Positions 15,927 through 25,714 of a stretch of 40,717 bases of DNA are shown here, in pieces. The translations under genes and the position numbers were made by a program. The stretch comes from Balamuthia mandrillaris (taxonomy: Eukaryota; Discosea; Longamoebia; Balamuthiidae). The stretch lies in contig JAVKOQ010000416.1 in the NCBI GenBank assembly GCA_031835245.1, positions 1 to 40,717 of the forward strand, in the 5' to 3' direction. A model generated the notes under the pieces. The model had not been told where the DNA came from, made no database searches, and saw only the letters and a list, made by a program, of their open reading frames with translations. How positions within the stretch are numbered: the first letter of the stretch is position 1; each line of letters starts with the position of its first letter.

Positions 15927-18900
15927 TTAGGAGGGTAAGGAGGCGGCTGCCGGCGCTTTGCTTTCTTCCCGCAGACAGTCGCAACAAAGAGGGCCGTTTT
16001 CCTTCTCCACGAATCCGCCCACGATCACGTGGCTGCATTTGGAACACCGGAAGTGGTCTTCATGCCAATACCTATAAATTGTTTGCGCGCAAGGTAGAGC
16101 TTTAGGTTAACCCCCCTCTCCAACAGCGCAACCTACAGTTTGTTGCCATTACGTACTTGTTCATTGCTTGGATAAAGTCGCCTTGAATGACTTTGCCGCA
16201 TCCGCCACGTTTATGGCCGAACAGAGCCTCGAAATGAGGAACGCAGTAGGGCTTGCCGTTCTTTTCCAGAAACTCCTCCAACACTTTGTCACAGTAGCTG
16301 CAACAGAAGCAGTTCACGTGCCATGCCATTCCCATTGCACTTCTCCCTCCTGCGTGACTAAGCACCACTTTTTTACAGCGAGCGCAGTGCTTTGCCTTTC
16401 CTTCGTTGCAACTCTGACTGGCAGAGGCAGAAGAGGTGGACGAGCACGGAGAAGCAGACGGACGACCAGAAGAGGATGAATCGGTAGAAGAAAGACTCTC
16501 GTTGGCAATGCTTCTTCCGCGGTTGTTTTTCTCTTGTGTGGTTCGTTCTTTTTCTCGCTCGCTTCTGGTTTTAGATGCAGAGGACCCGCTGTTGGCATCC
16601 TCTCTTAGGTTCGATGAGGAGCGCCCCTGCTCCGCCACATTTCCATTGCTACCGTTGCTGCCATTACCGTTGGCTGGTTCAGATGCTCGCTGCTCGCCAT
16701 TGTTGCTTGATTCGACCATGCCATAGAGACCGAAGTACTTAGCGCCGTAAGGCATGTTGTAAACCTTTTCCACTTGCACCAGCTCTTCGTAGGTGCCCTT
16801 CCTTTCGAACTTGCCGATATTCTTCTCGTAGTTGCGACCTCCTCCCAACACCACCATCTCATTGTTCCATTTCTCCTTCAAATCACCGCTAGGATCATCA
16901 CCGCTGCTATTGGCTGCTACTGTCGGAAGAGACTCAGAGCTCTTCCTCTGGTTCGACTTTTCGTCGTTTTTGCTGGAACTTCTTTTCCTCGTCTTTTTCG
17001 GCTTGGCTAGCAATTCTGCATCCTGCTTATCTTTCTCTTTACTTCTTTGATGGATGTCGTCGCAGCTCCTGCTGGTGGGATCATCCTTCATTCCACCCCA
17101 ACTCTTTCGCACGTTGTCTGCCACCACCAGACCATTTTGCTCTGAGTTGCGTCTTCCGCTTTCCCAACTTCTTCTCACTTCTTTCTCAGTTCTAGGCGAG
17201 AGCTTTTGCAATCCATCTTTCAAACGTCTATTCTTTTCTTCTCCTCCTCCGTTTGCCGGTGATGAAGCTACTTTGGAGGGAGCCCTTCTGCCATTCGCTT
17301 TCTTGCGAGGAACAGGAGATACAGCCAACGATGGAGTAGAAGATGATGTAGAAGCAGCAGGTACTTCCCGTTTTTCGACGTCTCTGGGACTTGCAACTGG
17401 AGAACAAGAGGGCGAATGATTTCCGGTTTGCATCTTCTTCAGTTTGAGCTTGAAAAACTTTCGCTCGATCTCCCATTCCTTTTCTTTGTTGTCCTGATCG
17501 TCCTGCATTTTCTTTATCTGCTTCTCTAACTTTTGCGCCTTTCCCTTCCATCTTTGCAACTCCAACGCCAAACGATGATTCTCCTTCTTGCTCTCTCGTA
17601 GGCTTTCCTGCATATCGGTGAGAGATCGGCGTTGTCGGTTGATGAAGGTCTCCGTGGTTGACGTTGGGTCCCACGCTATGTCCATTACCGTTGGTTTCTT
17701 CAGTTCTCCAGAGTTATATCTACATATAGTCGAACTGGCCTCCTTCAACGGTGGTGTTTTTACTGTTGATCCCTATTTGGGAGATTGTTGGTACAAACAA
17801 AAGAATGTAACATTTGTTTTGGGCGGAGTATCAAACATACCGGAAAGACAGAAGAAGTAATCCATGGGTGCTTCAAAAGTTCGCGAGGTCCTGGCCGTTT
17901 TTTAACATCACGAATGAAACATTCCAACAGAAAGTCGCGAAGGTTCTGAAAGAGAATGAGTTGATATCAAAAAAACAAGCCAATACACTTACGTCGGAGA
18001 GCTCGTCAGGAAGGGGAGGATGTGGATGGTCCACCATCTTAAAGAGTGCAGCAAAGCTCCCGCTGTCCCAATATGGTGGCTTCCCTGTCAGCAATTCTAG
18101 TACAGTACGTCCCAAGCTCCTTCAAAAGCAACAGAAAGGAGCAATGATAACGTATCATCAATGACGTTTACAAAAGAGTCATGAAACAAAAGCACCTACC
18201 AAATGTCGGAACACTTGCCACCACCCTGCATCTCTATGATCTCAGGTGCCACTTGAAGGTTGTAACGGTGAGTTGCTGATAAGGTGAACGAAAAAGGATG
18301 GTGAGGAAAAAGAACGAGCACATACTCCAGAAAGGCGTCCCCACCACGGTGAACTGGGTGTCCAACGCGGCGTACTTGCAACTTCCAAAGTCTGCCAACT
18401 TGACTGTTCCCTCTTTTGTAAGCAATAGGTTGCATCCTTTGATATCCCTATCATTGTACGTCAGTTACAGCATTCCTCACAAAATAAGAAAGCAAGTGCT
18501 ATACGTACCTATGGACAACGTTCATGTCATGGAGGTAGGCCAAGCCCTGCAGTACTTGGGCCACGTACAAAACCAAAAGACTTTCGGGAAAGACGCCATA
18601 CTTTTTCATGGTGCTGTTGAGGGAGCCGCTCTCCACGTACTCCATCACGAAAAATAGAAAGTCTCCTATTTCGTGGTATTCTATGAACTTGGTCACATGA
18701 GGGTGGTCCAGCTTCTGAAGCAACTCGAGCTCTTGCTGCACACAAGGAAAAAAAAAGGGTTAGTGGCAAAAACAAAACGAAGAGAATGTCATATTGTTTC
18801 ATTTTACACAGGTACACACCATGATGCCGGGAAGCTGTTTTGGGGTAAGCATGTCCTTGTTGATCTGTTTGACGGCCACGACCTCCCCTGTTCGAAAGTT

Positions 18901-19113
18901 GAGCCCTTTGTAAACTCGTCCGAACGCTCCTCTTCCAATACAATCTCCCAATTGCTTAGGAAAGAAAGTGATATCGGACAAAAGTACCTAAGAACAAAAA
19001 AAAAAAAGCAAACACAAACTAAGCGAAGCAAAAAAACTCACAATGTCACCCACTCTTTGCGGTGCATCCCAGGCCGTCACTGAACCTCGATTATTCTTGT
19101 CTTTCTCATCCAT
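15927..19113 (-). CDS. STE-type protein kinase with C-terminal LIM domains (SepA/Cdc7-like kinase)
   Basis: Nine exons give 877 residues with consistent phases: 19113-19042, 18987-18820, 18735-18509, 18447-18326, 18251-18200, 18119-17993, 17945-17841, 17772-16157 and 16071-15927. The kinase domain (about 35-288) is complete: GRGAFGRV at 42-49, VAVK with Lys64, HRDIKGCN at 155-162, DFG at 175-177, then GTPFWMAPE, DIWSLG and [14 protein letters not shown]. The wording near PKQLPGIM resembles Dictyostelium SepA/Cdc7 kinases of the septation (Hippo/MEN-like) network. Next come a coiled coil (about 345-405), a long Ser/Asn-rich disordered region, and LIM zinc fingers. LIM1 (about 754-804) keeps all eight ligands (CxxC, HxxC, CxxC, CxxH). 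LIM2 follows directly but has Arg where its first Cys should be (KRGGCGK). LIM kinases of animals have the opposite order and a different kinase class. Confidence 0.85.
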
Positions 19114-19578
19114 CTTATGTTATGCGAGTGCCGTTCCCCACGGTAGTGTGCACTGTTACCTTGTCTCTGCCTGCGGTCGCACTCTGCGCAAACGACGCGA
19201 TCGGTGGTTTTCCGTTGTGGTTGCCTTTGGACGGCGGAGAGCCTATTTCAAGTATCAAATCACCAGCTGACGTCAACCGCTTTGAGGAATTCCCCGCTAT
19301 TCATTACGTCACCCCAGGTATCCGTTCTTTGGTCCGGCCGAATTTCGCCATCGCCTTGAGTGTTCACGCCGCCTTGTCAGGATACCGCCTGACGTCACCC
19401 CAAGTGAAATTCGGAAGAAAAGGTTGAGCGAACCTGCGGAGGACTGGCAGAAACTGATAAAAAACAGAGTTTGGTCAGTAATGCCCCCATTATTTTTTTA
19501 AAAAATAAGAACTTCCTCTCCCACTCTCTCTTCAACAGTGAATTGCCGTTCATTTCATTTTTTTTTTTAAAAAAGACC
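19114..19578. promoter_or_regulatory. Divergent promoter with CRE-type sites
   Basis: A 465-bp region between the start of the kinase-LIM gene (minus) and the start of the acyl-CoA synthetase gene (plus). It contains TGACGTCA at 19268-19275, TTACGTCA at 19304-19311 and TGACGTCA at 19390-19397. The last two are followed by the same CCCCA. TGACGTCA is the palindromic CRE bound by bZIP factors of the CREB/ATF type. T7A6 (19493-19505) and T11A6 (19558-19574) tracts lie just before the synthetase ATG and may be core-promoter or leader elements. Confidence 0.55.
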
Positions 19579-22260
19579 ATGTTTAGAGCTACCTTTTATA
19601 CGTTGCTGTTATGGCTGGGCACGCTCCTGTTGGCTCTGGCCGCTTGGTTGGGCGTGTGGAGCACTCGGCCGAGAAAGAAATCTGCCCTCTTTCGCTCCAG
19701 ACAAGAGCGGGAGCGCCTGCACGAGCGCCTCTCCGTGGAGGTGCGAACCAAAGGAGAGCAGCCTCCCGAGGGTGAGACCCCAGTTCGACGCTCCCCTGAG
19801 GTGCAGCTGCACCAGGAGCTGCCCGCCAGCTTCAACGACGGCGAGAAGGAGCTCTACACGCTCTTTGACTGCTTCGAGAGCATGAGGCGGCGCTTTGGCC
19901 GGCGACTCCCTTGCCTTGGCACGCGGGCCAACAGCAAGAGAGGCTACCGATGGAAGAACTATGAGGAGGTGGCGCTGTTGAAGGAGGCGCTGGGCAGAGG
20001 CATGCGCATGGTGGGGATAAAAGAGAAGGATAGGGTTGGCATCTACGCCAAGAATCGAGAGGAGTGGCTGCTGACGGAGCATGCCTGCTATGCCAACTCG
20101 TTCGTGATTGTTTCTCTTTATGATACACTTGGTACGCGCGTCGTTCTTCTTTACCTTCTTGTCGTTTCTCATTTCGTTCTCGTCATCTCGTTCATGTTGT
20201 TGCTGTAACTTGTGCAAGATAATAACCACGCTCCAAACTATTTCAGGAAAGGATACAGCTGAATACATCATCAATCATTCCGAAATTCGTGCATTGGTCT
20301 GTAGTAACGAAAACTTGGAGCGTGTCCTGAAGATAGTCGATAAGTGTCCCGGGTTAGAAATGATCATTCACATGGACAAGCTGAGCGACGAGTTCAAATC
20401 ATCCACAGAGAATCGCCTCGTGCGACAGGGAGAAGATCAGCTCTTCCTCAAACGGAACAAAGGAGAAGACGTGGCGTTTATCTACTTTTGGGATTTGTTA
20501 GAGGACGGCGACAGCAGCAACAACAACAACAAGAAGAAACGGTGGCAACAAGAACAGGGAAGAGTACCTGCTGCCAAGAGACCAACGCCAGATGGCCTCT
20601 GTACCATCATGTACACCAGTGGAACTACCGGATCTCCAAAGGTACTCCTATGACAGTTCTTTTTGTTGTTTTATTTTTATTTTGCTAAGAAAATGGGTTA
20701 ACGCACCATGTGAACGTGTAGGGAGTGACGCTTACTCACCAGAACATAGTAGCGATGATGGGAGCGGCAGAGAGGCGTGTGGAGGGCATCATCCATGCTG
20801 GAGATACCTACCTGTCCTACCTTCCACTCGCCCACATCTTTGAAAGGGTGGTAACTTCTACTCTTCTCTATTTGGGAGTTGGCATTGGATTCTTCCAAGG
20901 TTCTGTTGCCAAGTTAATGGATGATTTAGGTACTTTTGCTCTCCTCTCGCGTTATTCCTGCTCTACTTCTTCTATTTGCTCTTTTCTCTGATAGAGGAAA
21001 CGTTGCCAATAACAAACACAACATTACAGCGGAGCTCAAACCTTCAATCTTCTGTGGGGTACCACGAGTCTACGAACGTATTCACGACAAAGTGAAGGAA
21101 GCTGCAGAAGGCAACCCATTCAAAAAATTCCTGTTCGAGAAAGCCATGAAAGCAGGGAAGAAAGCCCTTCTGGAGGAGGGTAAGGAGCCACCCCTATTAT
21201 GGAGGATTCTGCTCTTCAACCGCCTGCAACGTATCATGGGAGGCAACGTGAGAGCCATGCTCTCTGGTGGTGCTCCTCTATCTCCTTCAGTGCATGAGTT
21301 CTTGATGGTGGCAATGGGGTGTCCCTTGGTTCAAGCTTACGGAGCTACCGAAAGCGCCGCTGGAGCTACTATGGGTAACTCTCCTTTCGTACATTTCTAT
21401 ATTTTTGTTGCTGAGAAATAAGCCCCCGTTAACACTGCGTTGAAAAGGATATTTGAATGCACCAACAACGGGAGACGTGGGAGGACCATTTGCTTGCACA
21501 GAGATTAAACTTAAAGACGTACCAGAGATGGGATACACTCACCGCGACAAGCCTTGCCCTCGTGGCGAGATCGTCATTCGTGGGCCTAACATCAGTTCTG
21601 GCTATTACAAGTTGGATCGCGAAGAGTACGTCTCCTCACCAGTGGTTCTTTGTCCCGTCCGGTGTGCGTTTGACCTAATAGAATGAGTTTTTGTTTAAAA
21701 AATGAAGTGATAGCTTCAAAGACGGATGGTTCTACACGGGAGATATCGGGCAATGGAACGAAAACGGCTCCCTCAGCGTGATTGACAGAAAGAAGAACTT
21801 TTTCAAGCTATCACAAGGCGAGTACATCGCAGCCGAGAAGTTGGAAGGCGTCTACGACCGCTGCGAGCTGGTCGACAAGACTTGGGTCTATGGGGACAGC
21901 CACAGATCCGCTGTTATTGCCGTGGTTCAGCCTCACAAGAAAGCGTTGGCCGAGTTAGCGCAGGAGGTTCACGGCGGTGGTTCCTCAAAGTTGGAAGAGG
22001 AGCAACTGAAGGAACTATGCCAGGACAAGGAGATCAGACAACGTTTCTTGAAGAGGTTGCAGGAGACAGGGAAGGAACAAGGCTTGCAGGGTTTTGAGAT
22101 AGTGCGTAATGTTCACCTGAGCGAGGAGGAGTGGACCGAGGACAACGACCTGTTGACTCCCACCATGAAGCTGAAGAGGCACAGCTTGAAGAAGCACTTC
22201 CAATCCGCCATCGATGAGCGCTATGAGGAGCTTGAGCAAAAGGGCGGCAAGAAGAAGTAA
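19579..22260 (+). CDS. Long-chain fatty acid-CoA ligase (acyl-CoA synthetase)
   Basis: Six exons (19579-20131, 20247-20641, 20722-20929, 21030-21374, 21448-21625, 21714-22260) give 741 residues with all phases consistent, close to the usual length for eukaryotic long-chain acyl-CoA synthetases. It activates fatty acids with ATP and CoA via an acyl-adenylate. Seen in order: an N-terminal hydrophobic anchor (about 5-25, [19 protein letters not shown]), which suggests ER, peroxisome or lipid-droplet membrane; the AMP-binding P-loop [11 protein letters not shown] ending near 317; [27 protein letters not shown]; the YGATESAAG adenine-binding block; and the FACS signature [10 protein letters not shown] followed by [16 protein letters not shown] (about 563-597), including the conserved Asp and Arg. 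The C-terminus is Lys-rich (KGGKKK). I chose MFRATF at 19579 over the upstream ATG at 19471 because the intervening stretch is an A/T-rich promoter-like sequence. It shares a divergent promoter with the kinase-LIM gene. Confidence 0.93.
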
Positions 22261-22305
22261 GAGAAACAGACTGAAGGGGACGACGTACAAGTTTATGTTT
22301 TTTGT

Positions 22306-22881
22306 TCAACTCAAATGAAGTTCCTCCAACATTTGAAGCTCCTGTTTCAGTTGTTCCATCTTTGGGTTCTGTGCCTCTCGTAGCTTACGAGCCGGTTCCT
22401 CCTCCATCGTGTCGAGGAGCTGTTGGTAGCGAGCTAGGGTCTTTTGGACAGCCTCTCGGGCGTCCGCCAGGTCATCGTTGAAGTAGGTCGTATTGGCGTT
22501 CTCCCGGGCTTCTTCGAGGTAGTCCCGTGCCTCTGTGAAGAGGTCCGCCAGCTCCTCCAGCTCTTTCCTGTACTTCAGATGGTGATCTCCGGTTGTGGCG
22601 TAGCTTCTCCTCTCACTGCTTCCATAAGAGAGGAGAATACTACGTGAGTTGCAAACACTAAGTTGTTACTTCAGTGGAAAGATAAAAAGCAAGCACCAAA
22701 GGTCTGTGTTGTGAAAGCTAGCACAGGAAGGCAGCTCCAGGTTGGTGCTCCGAGAAGAGCGGGGCGTAAGAGCGCTCAATATGTTAGCACGTTGTTGGGG
22801 AAGGCTGCACAGTGAACGCGAAACGGCCGAGCGATTACAGTGAACGATAGCGCGGCCAGCAGCGGCTCTGCCTTTCATCAT
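22306..22881 (-). CDS. Small helical protein with likely mitochondrial presequence
   Basis: Two exons, 22881-22697 and 22618-22306, join in phase to give 165 residues. The N-terminus (about 1-60) is rich in Arg, Ser and Ala with no acidic residues before about residue 50, as in a mitochondrial targeting peptide. The rest is an amphipathic helical protein: LKYRKELEELADLFTEARDY, then YFNDDLADAREAVQKTLARY, and a final coiled coil MEQLKQELQMLEELHLS. The pattern reminds me faintly of small plant 'embryogenesis-like' mitochondrial proteins, but I would not name it. The second exon has no ATG near its beginning, so it is easy to miss. The donor of the intron (GTGCTT) is weak. The stop lies only 45 bp from the stop of the convergent acyl-CoA synthetase gene. 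Confidence 0.62.
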
Positions 22882-22992
22882 TCTGTTTCGTCCGCTACGT
22901 TTTTTGCTCGCTTCGTTGGGGTTAAAGTGGGTACGTCAGCAATTTGCATCCGAATGCTGCATGACGTCATAGGGGAACCTCATTCGTTGCAG

Positions 22993-23098
22993 GCTGAAAG
23001 AGACGAGCTAAAGGCTGAATTGGCCGAAAGAGACCAGCTGAAGGCTGAACTGGAGGCTGAACTGGAGACGGAACGAGAGGAAAAGAGACGTTTGATGG
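22993..23098 (+). other. Coiled-coil-like coding fragment of unknown status
   Basis: The plus frame reads QAERDELKAELAERDQLKAE, then LEAELETEREEKRRLMA, a heptad-like Glu/Lys/Leu pattern with internal DNA repeats (gctgaa units). It is bounded by no convincing start or splice sites and runs into the inverted repeat at 23069-23161. It may be a fragment of a coiled-coil gene captured here, or an expanded repeat in the SPT2 promoter. I do not call it a gene. Confidence 0.35.
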
Positions 23099-23161
23099 CA
23101 ACAAAGCCGGCCTTCAACTTGGCAGGCTTTGCCATCAAACGTCTCTTTTCCTCTCGTTCCG
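23069..23161. repeat. Perfect 32-bp inverted repeat with 29-bp spacer
   Basis: The arm at 23069-23100 (CGGAACGAGAGGAAAAGAGA, continuing CGTTTGATGGCA) is the exact reverse complement of 23130-23161. The spacer carries a further partial match (CAAAGCC against GGCTTTG), so a transcript from either strand could fold into a long hairpin. Confidence 0.92.
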
Positions 23162-23438
23162 CCTTGTAATCAAAAAAAAAAATTTTTTTGGGTGTGGAAG
23201 GGGAAAGGTCCCTCCGCCTTTGAGGAGAAAAGAGTCTCAGCAAAGCAACCATCGTTCTTGTTTGGGAGGGCTATTGCTGGTGATGCGCTCGAAAAGGGGT
23301 GGGGGAGCAGGGTCTCCCGTTCAGCATCGTGCTGGAAAAACTCCGTGACGACACGAATTTCAGTGTAACAAAAAAACCAGAGACCACTGAAATAGAGGGA
23401 GAGCGCCGCCTCTCGCAGTACGCTCTGAAAGCTAAGCG

Positions 23439-25489
23439 ATGGCAAGCAGCGACTCTGAGGGAGAGGTGGACGCCACAAAATTAAAGTTTGACCCAAAGGC
23501 CATAGCCAAGCATAAGGTGAAGGGACCTGGTAAGGGAAAAAGAGAAAAAAACAAAACACGAGCGCTTTCCTTCTGCTTCTTTGTTTTTTTAAAAATCAAT
23601 CAATTGACCGCTGCTGCTTGGTGAACGCACAAAACTTTAGAAATCAATCCTGCCTTTAGAGCTCCGCCTAAGAAGAAGAAAACAAAGCCAAACATCTTAA
23701 ATGACCCTAAAAGCAAGTTTGGAGGTCTCTCTCTCTCTCTCTCTCACTCCCTCCGCTTCCTTGCATTAACTCTTTTTGTTTTGGTTTCATCAACAACAGG
23801 GAAAAAGCAAAGCTTGCAAAAGTCAGCGGATAAGAAGCGCAAGATGGCCGCTGGGTCGGGATCTGCTCCTGGTGCTGCCTCCTCCCCTTCTCCCAATTCC
23901 AGACGAGACCGTGCTGCCAATGTAACTTCCGTACGTTGCTCACCTCCTCCTTTGTAACTCTTCCGTCTCGATGTTGCTCTCTTCTTGTGCTTGTGCTTGT
24001 GCTTGTGCTTGTGCTTGTGCTTGTGCTTGTGCTTGTGCTTGTGCTTGTGCTTTTGTGCTTGTGCTTGTGCTTGTGCTTGTGCTTGTGCTTGTGCTTGTGC
24101 TTGTGCTTGTGCTTGTGCTTGTGCTTGTGCTTGTGCTTGTGCTTGTGCTTGTGCTTGTGCGCTTGTGCTTGTGCTTGTGCTTGTGCTTGTGCTTGTGCTT
24201 GTGCTTGTGCTTGTGCTTGTGCTTGTGCTTGTGCTTGTGCTTGTGCTTGTGCTTGTGCTTGCTTGTGCTTGTGCTTGTGCTTGTTCTTCCTTGCTTGTAG
24301 CTCCTCATCCCATTTCTCTTATGACGCTTTAGCAGGTAAGAAAAAAAGCAGCGATACCGGACGAGTTCTTGTCATTATCTTTCAAAAAAGACAAGGTCTC
24401 AAACTCAGGCGATAGCTCTTCCAGCGGCCCTTCTTCCTCTTCCTCTTCTTCTTCGTCATCCTCTTACTCTCCTTCTTCCTTACGTACATCTTCTGCTGCC
24501 TCTTCGCTTGTAACCAGAGGTATTTTTCTCCCCTATTCTATTTTCTTTGCCATTTACTGACCCTTCTGCTCCACACAGCACCTTCAATCCGTAACAAGCA
24601 ACTTGGAACATCCAGACAAAATGGCTCTTCTTCTACTTCTTGTTCTTCTTCTTCTTCTTCTTCTTCTTCTTCTTCTTCTTCTTCTTCTTCTTCTTTGCAG
24701 CCAACAAAGAGGGCTAACACAAAGTTTGTACAAGAGAAAAAACTTACCGCTTCTTCGTCGTCTCCTTCTTCCAGCACAAAATCTTATTCCACTGTTGGAA
24801 GTAGTAGAAATGGAAACGGTATTGCGAAGAAAGTGAAGAAACGTCAAGAAGAAGTGGAAGAAGACGAGGATACCGTTTTGAAGAGGGAGGAGGAAAAGCT
24901 AAAGCAAATGCAACGGGAGTTTGAGCTTAAACGGAAACGACTCGAAGAGAAAAAGAAGCGAAAACTTAAAGAAGCAGCTGTAGAAGAAGCGAAGAACCAA
25001 CGACAGAAGAAGAAACCTAAAACAGTACCTGACCAACGACACAAACCAAAACTTCGAAGAGAAGAGGAGGAGGAGGAGGAGGAAGTAGATGAAGAAGAGG
25101 ACTACGAAGAAGACTACGAAGAGAACGAAGATGATCCCCATCCTCTGTACATAAAGAACTTGGTTAACCAACTCTTCCGGAGAAATCAAAAGCCAGCCTA
25201 CACTCTCTCCGACGAGGATGAGGAGGATGACACAGCCATGGAAGTAGGTTATGCTGCCATTGAAGAAGAAGACAGAAAGAGGTATGACCTCCTTTTCTCT
25301 CTGTTTTCAAGATCAGCTTCATTTAATCTCTCCCTTTCTTTTTCTCTTTCTGCCACCAGTGCTCGTGTGGCTCTGCGAGAAGACAAACGAGAGATGGAGT
25401 TGGAGCTGCGCCGAAAGAACGAAAAGGCCAAACGACTCAAGCAACTCCAACAACAACAACAACAACAACGAAAGGGCAAGCGAAAGTAG
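23439..25489 (+). CDS. SPT2-like: SPT2-like chromatin protein
   Basis: Six exons (23439-23529, 23662-23724, 23800-23930, 24336-24519, 24579-25281, 25360-25489) join in phase to 433 residues. SPT2 proteins are histone H3/H4-binding factors that act in transcribed chromatin. The match is in the C-terminal domain: NLVNQLFRRNQKPAYTLSDE, an acidic DEDEEDDTAMEVGYAAIEEE, then RSARVALREDKREMELELRR. These correspond to the family's 'M E x G y x x I ... E E x R S A r x A r x E D' block. The body is basic and Ser-rich with a long Lys/Glu helix (about residues 225-300) and an acidic stretch. A poly-Ser run is encoded by a TCT repeat. The start is MASSDSEGEVDATKLKFDP. Intron 3 is swollen by a hexamer repeat. 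An AATAAA at 25650-25655 fits its poly(A) signal. Confidence 0.8.
23985..24284 (+). repeat. (TGTGCT)n hexamer array in SPT2 intron 3
   Basis: About 50 copies of a hexamer with three small length interruptions (near 24052, 24160 and 24260). It fills most of intron 3 of the SPT2-like gene. The coding strand of the array has no adenine. The Leu-Val, Cys-Ala and His-Lys dipeptide frames over it are artefacts. Confidence 0.92.
24637..24696 (+). repeat. (TCT)n trinucleotide run encoding poly-Ser
   Basis: A near-pure TCT/CTT run inside exon 5 of the SPT2-like gene, read in the Ser frame. It is coding, unlike most microsatellites in this window. Confidence 0.8.
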
Positions 25490-25649
25490 AAGAACCAGCC
25501 CTGTTCTGGCGGTGGGGGGGGAGAGCGACAAAAGGAGAGAACGAGAGGAGCGCACAAGCTACTCATTTACTGCTCCACTAGTGCTTTACTTCTGCACCAA
25601 TCCTGCAATGGAGGACAAATGTAGCACAATGACTGCAGCAAAACTGCAC

Positions 25650-25655
25650 AATAAA
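25650..25655 (+). terminator. Poly(A) signal after the SPT2-like gene
   Basis: AATAAA about 160 bp after the SPT2 stop, followed by A-rich sequence and, 60 bp on, by the start codon of the next plus-strand gene. Confidence 0.45.
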
Positions 25656-25714
25656 CATTAAAAATAAAAAAAAACGAAAGAAAAGAAAAAAGAAAAGAAA
25701 AACGGCGTCCTACC

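Larger units (their letters stand above)
22882..23438. promoter_or_regulatory. Divergent promoter region with CRE site and fold-back repeat
   Basis: A 557-bp region between the mitochondrial-type gene (minus) and the SPT2-like gene (plus). It holds TGACGTCA at 22962-22969, the same CRE palindrome as in the 19.3-kb promoter, and a related TACGTCAG at 22932-22939. It also holds a coiled-coil-like coding fragment and a perfect inverted repeat described separately, and an A11T7 tract at 23172-23189. Confidence 0.5.

Noticed and set aside
17588-17860. Separate kinase and LIM genes, with the kinase ending by read-through at about 17766
   Set aside because: A phase-correct intron (17773-17840) exists, the LIM frame has no nearby ATG, and no space is left for a promoter. 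Kept only as the alternative to test.
19609-20274. 221-residue minus-strand frame opposite the acyl-CoA synthetase
   Set aside because: It lies antisense to well-supported exons and has no recognisable domain; GC-rich codon bias explains it.
23936-24415. Leu-Val, Cys-Ala and His-Lys repeat proteins
   Set aside because: All are translations of the TGTGCT array in an SPT2 intron; flanking exons splice cleanly around it.
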